Shown here in pieces: positions 34,152 to 43,810 of a DNA stretch of 64,000 nt; position 1 is the first letter of the stretch, and each line of letters starts with the position of its first letter. Under the pieces are notes generated by a model, which saw only the letters and a list, made by a program, of their open reading frames with translations, did not search any database and was not told the DNA's origin. The stretch spans positions 6,487,569 to 6,551,568 of the forward strand of contig OZ005689.1 of the NCBI GenBank assembly GCA_963930775.1, in the 5' to 3' direction. The stretch is from Cliona cf. orientalis. Lineage: Eukaryota; Porifera; Demospongiae; Clionaida; Clionaidae. Made by a program: the position numbers and the translations under genes.

Positions 34152-34945
34152 ATGCAAAATTACTCGGGAGATTCTAGTGTTATTCTCTTGGACTACAGCT
34201 GTGACATAGATCATGATAGCCTGGAATCGAGTGTTCACGTTGTCGATTTCGAAGGTGCCAGTCCTGCATCTAGTATATATATCGTGCAAGTCAACTTTAG
34301 TCCCGCGGCATCCAGGGTGTGCTCTTTGATAAATCCATCACCAATCATTACTCCTTTAAAGGCCCAAGCACAATCGACGCCAGTCCCCTTGTCAGGACGT
34401 CATACAACTCTACGCAACTCATGTAAGTTTGCACCAATTAGCTACCAGCGAAATTAATAATTAGCTATTACTGATTATTATCCAATACAGCAAGCAACAT
34501 GACTTACAAACGTACTCCTCGAATGATAAATTTCACCATGTCAGCAGGTAGGTATATGTATATGCTATCATGGTAATTACTAGCTGTATCATCGGCAGCC
34601 GCATGCATGCTATAGCTATAGCTAAATAACTTACCTATTGACTTTAATCTCACCTTTGATTAATATTCATTAATCTAGATGAGCCAGAAGCTAAAAGGAG
34701 AAAGATGGACAGTGAACAATCCTTGCTTCCATGTTGCATGCCTCTCGGCTCAGATGCCTCTGTGTCCATCAGCAGTGTAGGATCCTCTTCAGCTCTTTTG
34801 GCTACAGGTCTAAACTTATCAGGTACATGATATATAGCTACACTGTTATCAACCTGAGGGTAGTTCAGTTTGGGGGAGCAAAGTCAGTCAAATAGACACC
34901 CATGAGCTAGTACATACATTGATCATACTAGAATATTAATAGAGT

Positions 34946-34980
<35 letters not shown>

Positions 34981-37900
34981 ATTCCTGGTACAATTTACCC
35001 ATACAGTGATTGGTTGGGATCTGATGTCTGTTTGGAAAATGAATGGCTGCGGAGAATGTTGTGCTTCACGAAAGCATGGTGTTCATGCTATCGATGTCTT
35101 CATTTACCACAATCACTACTCCCAGCTGCCAAAGCAAGCGAGACAACAGTGGCTCTTGGACTACTTCAACATGCAGTCTTCAAAAGATGTAAAAACAGGA
35201 GAATCAGAAACAGCATACCTTGTGTGTGGAAAGCATGTGTGCCAGTCATTATGGATTGCAACAATTGGGATTAGTCAGTCCTTTTTTTATGAGATGAAAA
35301 AGTGCTTTCTCCAGGGACAGGTAAAGATCAACCATGAAGTGCAAAGACGACCGCTACAGGTATAATATATTATATAGCTGATCATTAATTACTTTTATAT
35401 AAACTTTTTTTATTTAGCGTACTACAGAAGCTGGTGCGTGGATGGATAACTTCTTTAACCTTATTGGTGACCACATGCCTCATCAGATGGGCATACATCT
35501 GCCCAGCAGCCTAACCAAGGTCTCTGTGTATCAACGCATGCTGTCGGAGCTGAAATCTCGTGGAAAGGTGTCCATTATAAGTAAAGCTCATTTTTTTAAA
35601 CTCTGGGAGGAGCAGTTCAGTCAAGTGACAATTCCCAAGGTAACTAGCTGTATACTATTAGGTAATAATTCTGATAGTAGTACATGTCCATGACCTCCAC
35701 TATAGGAAAACCGATTCACTAAATGCGATATATGCACCATGGTGAAGCGTGAGAAAGAAAAGACGATGAATGAAGAAAAACTTAAGGAGCTGGATGAGAT
35801 ATTGAAAGATCATAATGACTTACAGATGTAAGCATATTGCAATAGCTACAACTAGAGTTATATATTATAGCTTCATGATAATTGTGCATAATTGCATAAA
35901 ATTTAATGCAGGGATCAAAGGAAACGCTATCATTCCATACGTGAGAAGGCCGAGACAGACCCATCCATCATATCGATGATCATTGATGGTATGGACCAAA
36001 ACAAAACTAATGTACCACATCTAAAAAGGGTCGAAAAATCTGCTTGCAATTTATGGCAACTGAGAACACATCTAACAGGTGTCTTGGTTCATGGTCACTG
36101 GGCTGCAGCTTGTTTTGATCTTCATCAGTGGCCTCATGATCCCAATCTCACTATGAATGTTGTACTTCTCATCCTTTTGGTACGTATGCTGCAAAATTTC
36201 TGACCTGAGTGCATCATTGTTTATATCATTTTGTTATCATGCAGGAACGGTTCAAGCAAATTGTTAACCAAGAAGGCAGGTTACCTACTCGTCTATTTAT
36301 TCAGATGGACAATTGTGGCCGTGAAAATAAGAACAAATACGTACTTGCATTCCTGTTCCTTCTTGTTGAGCTCGAGGTATTTGATGAGGTATGTGGTGCA
36401 ATATGTATGTGACCAGGGTTACGGTAGTATGTGCGGCTGTAGCACATGTAAAGAGCATGCTACTAATTACACAATCCTGTCACAAGTTTAGCATGTGCAT
36501 GGCAATTTTATCAACAAAAAGACGATAAATCTCATATCTTAATATGCCTTATTATCCTTTTGTCTACCTTTAATTAACCTTATCAAGATAATGTATTGTC
36601 TTTTGAGAAAGGTGTCTGACTATTGTACGTGTATGCGCTACACCTGTGAATGTGATACGTGTATACGCCAGTAATGTGTTGTAGTTTGCATGCATACACT
36701 GTGTAAACATAATAATATTATTATGCACACATATGCAGATACAACTAGGTTTCTTAATGAAAGGGCATACTCATGAGGATGTGGATGCTTTATTTGGAAA
36801 CATAAGAAAGTGGTTACAGCGGCATGATGCACCAACTCTGCCAGGTTAGTTTATGTTTAGCCTACTAATTAGTCTTGCAGTCACTATACATGTGTGTGCT
36901 ACATGTATGTGCTGCACATGGTAACCATGAGAGAAGATAGAACTTTCTATCGAATAACTCAATGCACGCAACATTGTTACAATGAATTGATCAAAATATT
37001 ATTAATAGAGAACAGAAACACTGAATATTCTTAGACTAGTGTGATTTTACTACGTATACTGTACCTAAGCCAGCACAAATCAATAACAACAGCTTTAAAT
37101 GTGATATCTACTGACACATGCACACTATTCAGCCTTAATGGAAGGATGCAAACAGGCTAACTACAATGTCCGTTCTCTGTCTCTGCTGCCAAAAATGTTC
37201 AACGTAAAGGGATGGCTATCTCCGTTCATCGAACCTATCACAGGGCATTCCAACCCTCACATATTTCGGTTTGTTAGAGGGTCAGACGGTCACTCTCAGA
37301 TGTACTATAAGCAATGGAATGGAGATAGGTGGGAACCGAGTGATGGAGTTGGCGAGGTACTTTTAAAGGTTAGTGCATTCTTAAGTCCAGAGTACAATAA
37401 TCCAATAAAGTATCACAGACCATTTTTACTGAAGTGAAGCAATAGCCTGTATGTTGTAAATTTGGGCCTGCTAAACCACAAGAATGCCGTTAATACCGAT
37501 TGCATGCATTGCATAATAGTATTAGCTAATAGATAGGCACACTATCGTTACCCTCGTGCATGCACTGAGGGCTATTCATGATGACTTTGACTATAAGGGG
37601 CTGGGACACTTCCAAACTCATAAGGGAGCAGGTCAGGGCCATTTTAGCATAAATTTTGAACCATTCCTTGGCCTTGAGCTGGATTATATATCTGTCACTG
37701 TATGTGTCCTCAGATTCAGATAATATTATGACTATCAGGACACTAGTTTTAATAGATCAGAAGTGTTCACTATAATATTATTATAGCATAACAATATTAT
37801 TATTATTACAGTATAGATAACACTGAGTAGCTAATCATGTAGTCCATATAATGTAGTCTATATAATAACTTGGGAATCCATCTATTGCAGGGGTTGGGGG

Positions 37901-40145
37901 TGGGGGAGCGGGGGCGGGGGGGGGGGGGGGAGGTATTCATCCAAATGTCCCCACTCACTGGTTATTATATGTGTGTACCATTATGCATACGAATATACAG
38001 TACCTATATAGCAGAGATTACTGACATACTATAATTATCTACAACACAGGGTACTCCAGCAGGTGTTCCTAGTCTTGTGCAACCGAGTGGAGCAAAGATT
38101 GACATTGAGCAGCTTCGTCACGATATTCCCAAGTATAATGCTCTTTCAGAGGGTGATAAGCAGTGGTGGCTTCAATTTTTGGAAGAGACTGAGAGTAGCC
38201 TAAATAGCATTGTCGGTGCCTGTTCAACCTGGCCATTAGAAGAGCTGTTGGATATAACTAAATCTCATCCTCGTGTGCAGTTAAATGTGGAGCATGCATC
38301 TGAACAGCTACAACAGCTGCATCAGTCTACAAAGAAAACACATGTGGTATGCTTAGTTCATAAAATTAATGTAAAAAAACTCTAGATGCCCATGATAATT
38401 ATAAATTAAGGGGGCTTGTCCAAAGTCCTTGTGGAAAAATTAACGTCATTATGACGTTAGGGGGGAGGGGATCTTGGTCCATGACGTTTTACAACTGCAT
38501 TGTCAGCAGACTGGAGCTTTAATTATTGTTAGCTATTGTGCATTCTTGTGGTTGAACAAGTCTAGACATGCCTCACAGTATTTCAGCTGATTCTGCTCCA
38601 TTTAGCCTACATATTTGGTATTCACATGTATTCTATAATGCTAGCTATATCTCCATGGATTCATTGCATACCTATGCTTCTTTTGACCGTTTCTTGCTTG
38701 ACTGTAGCTATGTGTACAACTTTTAGCTACGTAGTTCTTGATACAGCAGTCATTAAAGTGCAAATTTTGACACTGCTGGGATGATAAGAGGGGGGGTGGG
38801 GTAAAATGTTAACGTCATAATGATGTTAATTTTTCCACAAGGACTTTAGACAAGCCCCAGTAAACAGTATTGCCAGGTCTATGGATTTATCCGTATTTTA
38901 AGGATATTTCAAGCCTTACCTGGACTACGGACGGATATCAACACACCAGCTATATCTACGGATTTCTTGCTACTCAATGGCCTGCGGTCATTGTACCCAT
39001 GCGCATGACTAATTTATTGAAACATCATTTTATATCACCTTGCCTGTCTTGACAGAAGTACTCGAAGTACCTGCCCGTCGATACGCGATACCTGGTGACA
39101 AATCATTGCAGTAGCTATGGCTTTCAAGGACGTACATTTGGAAGGGGTGTGACATATCATGAGACGGATTTTGGACTTGGCAACCTGGCAAAACTGAGTA
39201 AATGTCACAGGAAGCTATTATTTAGCACTCATCATGCTCAATTTAGAATAGCCTAGGGTAGTGGTGCCTGCTAGTTATTCTATTATAATGATAGTTGAAT
39301 AGCCAAAAATATGCAACCAAAATTTAATTACAATAGTTGGTATGTGTAGTATTCACACCTCATCACTGAGTAAAGTTAAATAATTTTTCTGGTTTTATTA
39401 CGGTCTGATAGCTGATCTATTAAGTCATTTTTCTAAAGAGTTTGAGAGTTTTGAAATTTCAAAGTTATTAACTATATCCCCATGCAGGCCTACTTAAATT
39501 TTGAGAGCTTTGAAATTTCAAAATAGCTTAATTGCTTAGCCTATAGAAGCTATCTTAGTTATTAGCCAACTGGTCATGCATTCAAATTAACTGTCATGTT
39601 TTGAAATTTCAAACTCACTAAATTAGCTAAATGGACGCTAACTTCTATTGCCATCAGGTTAATTACCATAGCTCTCTGTGTGTTTATAGCTATTGTTATT
39701 CAATTTGCAGGTTCGTGTTGGTACGAGTGGTAGGAAGCAGCCAAATAAAGGAAAGCAACACACATCTGAATCATCAGGGAAGAAGCAAAGTTCAGGCGAC
39801 TCAGAGAAAACTTTGAACTTTAAGATCATTAACTCTGCTGAACTAAAAGCTGGCGATTTTGTTGCTGTTAGCCATCATTATTGGCTAAATGAGCCCTTAA
39901 TTGGTGAAGTGCTGGAGGTGCAGTTGGCAATAATAAAGATACAATGGTGGTGTGGATCTTATAGGAGTGCATGGCAGATAGAAAAGGTGAAGAAAAATGG
40001 AGAAATGGAGCTACACCAAGAAGAGGTCACAAAACGGCAGATTCTATTGGCATTCAGTTGGGAGAAAAAGCAGCCGATGAAGATACCTACCGAACTAAAG
40101 ATAAAACTGAAAGATCTGTACTCCAAGCTGCACGATAAAACGTAA
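34152..40145 (+). CDS. DUF7869-type, RNase-H-fold transposase-like protein
   Basis: Exons: 34152-34422, 34491-34547, 34679-34822, 35007-35359, 35418-35639, 35706-35827, 35912-36179, 36245-36388, 36739-36844, 37133-37368, 38050-38346, 39056-39094, 39711-40145. Phases agree and total about 897 aa. The core resembles the DUF7869 family: YLVCGKHVCQSLW, KCDICTMVK (Cys pair), then acidic motifs IIDGMDQNK (D415, D418), IQMDNCGREN (D501) and GHTHEDVDALF (H537-D543), spaced as in DDE/RNase-H nucleases. The C-terminal domain includes AGDFVAVSHHYW and WWCGSYRSAW. The N-terminal 150 residues are low-complexity and Ser-rich. Exon 12 is uncertain: the donor at 39094 was chosen because it alone keeps phase, although the frame stays open to about 39255. 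AATAAA lies at 40264. Many introns argue for a host or domesticated gene. Confidence 0.75.
34947..34980. repeat. 34-base poly-C tract upstream of a splice acceptor
   Basis: This C homopolymer lies 26 bp before exon 4 of the transposase-like gene (acceptor at 35005-35006), so it forms part of that intron's pyrimidine-rich 3' region. Confidence 0.9.
38411..38858. mobile_element. Miniature element with ~48-bp inverted ends, intronic
   Basis: The left end, 'ggggcttgtccaaagtcctt' onward through 'ttaacgtcattatgacgtta', is mirrored at the right by 'taacgtcataatgatgttaa' and 'ggactttagacaagcccc'. It is about 448 bp with no protein, located between exons 11 and 12 of the transposase-like gene. Confidence 0.8.
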
Positions 40146-40654
40146 TACATTCTTTTTTAAGGAACTCAGTAACAACGAAGCCGACATTTTTCCCGTTGGA
40201 TCTTGATCAATACTTCACTATATAGCAATCCCCAGTTTCCTTGTAATTCTTTAGTAAATTGTGAATAAATTCAAACTTATAATAATGTTTGTCATGTGAT
40301 ATACAAATAATCTATTATTGTCAATACTGTTGATGAAATTAAGATAAAATGCAATAATTTGTCAGACATTTCCAATATTAGAATTTCCATACTGTAATAA
40401 GACATGGTTTCTAATGCTTTACTACTTCTGTCTTTGTCTTCTCCTTGATCTTGATGTACTAGGTAGCTATAGCCCCTCACTTCTAGCTCACTATGTACAC
40501 AAGGTTCGTTTTTATCAGTATGCAGCATTGGCTTTCACAATCTGGGAAAAAAGATGGCAATTCTATGACAGGAGCACTACAGGATCAAGCAGGTCCCAGG
40601 GTGAGTACCAACATCAAGCTCGGTTAGAGATTGACTCGCAGGGTTTCATCCAGT

Positions 40655-40748
40655 GGGGGGGGGGGGGGGGGGGGGGGGGGAAGCTTCCCCCTCAAAACAC
40701 CCAGCTTCCCCCCCAAAACGAAAGAGAGAAAGAAGAAAAGAGGAAAAG

Positions 40749-40776
<28 letters not shown>
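40655..40776. repeat. Poly-G (26 bases) followed by purine-rich (GA)n
   Basis: A G homopolymer at 40655-40680, then 'gaaagagagaaag' and a GA run at 40750-40776. Several overlapping open frames here are artefacts of low complexity. Confidence 0.85.
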
Positions 40777-40780
<4 letters not shown>

Positions 40781-41334
40781 AAGAGAGAGGTGGAAGGGGA
40801 GCGTGTATATTTTTGCGTCGCATTGCAAGTGATCAGTATAGTCTCCTACTTCATGACTCAATTATTTAAGAGCACTAGATAAAACTATGCAATACATGTA
40901 CCTCAGTGACATCAGAAAACACAATCATTAATCCATATCAATTCTTAATTGGGGGAGGGGTCACGGTGCGTGAAACTGCCACGCCCACTTCTCCCCCAAA
41001 AATTTCTTTCTGGATGAAACCCTGTAGAGAAAGAATGCAGAGGTACTACTAGTTGCTACTGCTTGCTTGACAACATGTAAATTTTTAATGTGATAAAAAT
41101 TCAATACCAAAATTTGCGGACTGAAATGTTTTTGCTGATAGGCATTGGTGGACTCGTGGTATACCTCACTTAGCAAAAGTATAGTGATACATATTAGCTA
41201 CATTAAATTTTATATACCTGAGTCAATCCAGAGGGTTCGAATAACATCAAAATTGCTACAAAGTCTTCGCCAGCTACAGTAAATGTAGAGATTGGTAAAT
41301 TATGATGATAGTATAGCAATCATATGAAGGGCTG

Positions 41335-41550
41335 AGAGCCATAGTGGGCTAACCCACAAATGTTGACTTAGGCCCCCGAATCTTGAAAATATGTTTAAAA
41401 TGTATTTCATGAGCTACAGAAAATTCACATTTCTGAAAATTTCAATAACTTGGTAGAGTACAATGTATGGTTTTTAGTCCATTTTTGAGCTTTTTAGACA
41501 ATTCCCCACATTTAATTTGGGGTTAGCCCACTATGGTTCTCGGCCCTTCA
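41335..41550. mobile_element. TGAAGGG miniature element, copy 2
   Basis: It begins 'tgaagggctgagagccatag' and ends 'ctatggttctcggcccttca', with TA on both sides. It is colinear with the nested copy at 23713-23938, sharing internal 'atgtttaaaatg' and 'aaaattcacatttttga'-like blocks. Confidence 0.85.
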
Positions 41551-42259
41551 TATTAATAATTGTTTAAATATACCTGAGTTTTTCCAGACTTCTTTTATAC
41601 AAAATGAGGTCCACTGAAACCAATTTAGATTGCCACAATGTCATACCTATAATATTATTTACATGATAATCATAGTGACAGCAGGTGTTGTATACACTGG
41701 CCAAATTGAGCTACCTTCAAGTAACATCATAATTTACTATGGGTTTCCGTCGGAATGTACATACCGTCACATGACGTAATTAAGAGCTATGAATATCATT
41801 AACTCCAAACCGCGGCGCCATAACTATTACTGTAATGCAAAAATTTAATATTATGCTTTTGCTATACTATGACAATGTAAGCGTCTTTGAAGAAACCTGG
41901 TATGAATGTGGCATAGTCTAACATGTTCAGGACCATGGTAGCTGCTTTCATCTGATCAAGAGCTACATTTCGATTTTTGTTCCAGCTCCATAGCTCTTAC
42001 CGTTGAAGAGATACACTTTCGCGAACTGCAACAAAGACCAAAATGATAGATGAGTTACTTAGCTTAGCATAGCAAAGATTTTTCATGGAAAACTTGGACG
42101 TTTCGGTCTCGTGGACTTTCATCAGCAATAAAATGCACGATGCATGCGCAGTAGCTTTAAATATGAGTGGTGAGCGGAAGTGGGTTGTGATGTAATGGTA
42201 ACTTCTTGATAGATGAAATAAATAAAATAAAAGAGGGAAATTTGAAATGAGTAAATTAT

Positions 42260-43553
42260 TTGTGGATGAAGGCATGTGTCACTGAGGGTTAGTCCGCAAT
42301 CGAGGTTGGCATTCTGTGGTGTCTTCTTGATCCAGATTGCTTCTAGCACTAGTCTCTTCCAGTAGTGGGGCTCGTTCTCCACGGTTTCTGCAGCATCCCA
42401 ATCAGGTTGGTGGTTGTCGTCTCAAGCATGCACAGCAATGCCGTTCTTCCGGTTGTTTGTCTTCACTGCGTACTTGTGTTCTGTTAATCTCTTCTGTAGA
42501 GATCTCCCGGTCTCCCCAATATACACTGCATCACAGTCACGGCATGGGATCTTATACACTATCTCTTTCCTCTTCATGTCTGGAACTCCGGTCTTCACCT
42601 TCATCAATCTTCGTCTCAACGTTTCCTGGGACTTGAAAATGGTTCTTACTCCAATCTTCCTGCATGCTGTCTGGATTTTCTCTGACAGGCCCTGTATGTA
42701 GGGTAGGAAGAGGCTTGCTGGTTTACTGGTAGAGGTGTCTTCTGCTTCATTGGTTGTCTGGGGGGTGCACTGAGGACCTGTGAGACCAGTCACTTTGGGT
42801 ACCCATTCTTCATGAAGGTGTTTCTGATGTGGGTTACCTCCTTTCCCCTGTTCCCATCGTCACAGATCTTCTCTGCTCTCCTCATCAGGCATTTGATGGT
42901 TCCCGTCTTCACTCGTGGGTGGTGGTGTGAGTGTACCGATATGTGTGCACTGGTGTAAGAACCAGGGGGGTTGGGGGGGGGGCAATTGCCCCCCCAGTCA
43001 TAAGATTGGGGGGGCAGAGCCCCACTGATTTTTAGACTGCTGTACAAGCCAGGGGGTGGGGCTCACCCTCTGAGGTTTGCACTTTTCTTTTTCATCTGTT
43101 GCCACAATCAGGGTTGAGTTATTCATGATTGTGGTGTATCTTAGCCCCACGGTGTGTAGATATCAATAATTGTCACATGTGAACACACATCAGTAGCTAG
43201 TCACTACTGATCTGTGTTCACATGTGACAAGCTAAGAGTCCAGAATGTCCTCGAAAATGCACTAGAAAAGCTCTCAGGAGGTCTAAAACTCCAAAATTTT
43301 CCTGGGGGAGCATGCCCCCAGACCCCCCTAGCTTTCGTGCGTGTAGCGCGCGTAAAGCGAGTCTTCACCTGCTTATTTTCAGCCCCCCTGCTCAAAAAAA
43401 TCTTCCTACGCCACTGGTGTGGGTAGGTTTCCTGTACACAGAGGTCTTGAAAAGTTGTTCTCCCTCTTCACCAGCACATCCAAGAAACTAATCCGGCCGT
43501 CCTTCTCCTCTTCCTTGGTGAATTGGATCTGGGGGTGTTGCGCATTCAAGTGA
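42260..43553 (-). pseudogene. Penelope-like retroelement fragment (reverse transcriptase 3' end and GIY-YIG domain)
   Basis: On the minus strand, from 43553 downward: IQFTKEEEKDGRISFLDVLV, a frameshift, then KTSVYRKPTHT, then (after an insertion at 42950-43420) HHHPRVKTGT..CLMRRAEKIC and NTFMKNGYPK. These are the conserved end of the Penelope-type reverse transcriptase. A second frameshift follows, then the GIY-YIG endonuclease segment CDAVYIGETGRSLQKRLTEHK-like (about 42480-42560). A Trp codon is replaced by TGA at 42422, after which the frame continues with WDAAETVENEPHYWKRL. The 5' two-thirds of the element are missing. It is clearly dead. Confidence 0.8.
42950..43420. mobile_element. Insertion into the Penelope relic, 'gggggagcatgcccccag' family
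   Basis: The direct repeat CACTGGTGT borders both sides (from 42949 and ending 43420), consistent with an 8-9 bp target duplication. The insert splits the Penelope frame between KPTHT and the SAHISVHSHHHP segment. It contains 'gggggagcatgcccccagac' at about 43303, shared with 18559-18893. Ends 'ggtgtaagaa' and 'ttcctacgcc' are imperfect inverted repeats. Confidence 0.7.
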
Positions 43554-43810
43554 AGTGGTCAAAGCCGTGTGCACGTGTCACACGTCTTTCTGAATCAGTG
43601 ATATCACTACAGTATTTATTTGCTTGTGCACCTATACTATATAGCAGCTAAGCTATAGCTACATGCATCATTCACATATTAATAATTTTGACAAAAAAAG
43701 ATCACTCATGAACTTACATGTACAGCTATTATAACAATGCAAAACATACCGTTGTATACAGGCTCCACTAAAGCATGAATTATACAAATCATGCTGAATC
43801 ATTTCAATTG

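Larger units (their letters stand above)
40146..42259. other. Intergenic; 3' UTR and repeats
   Basis: The first ~150 bp is the likely 3' UTR of the transposase-like gene, with AATAAA at 40264-40269. Then come a G homopolymer plus (GA)n tract (40655-40776) and a TGAAGGG element (41335-41550). No gene is supported. Confidence 0.6.

Noticed and set aside
29111-40145. Terminal inverted repeats bounding the whole ParB-like / transposase-like pair
   Set aside because: I compared about 28.3-29.1 kb with 40.15-41.3 kb by eye and found no matching inverted ends, so mobility of the pair as a unit is not supported by sequence.
40414-40882. Frames rich in Gly and Arg-Glu around 40.4-40.9 kb
   Set aside because: They are driven by the poly-G and GA tracts. 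The first ~60 codons have a donor-like end but no matching exon.
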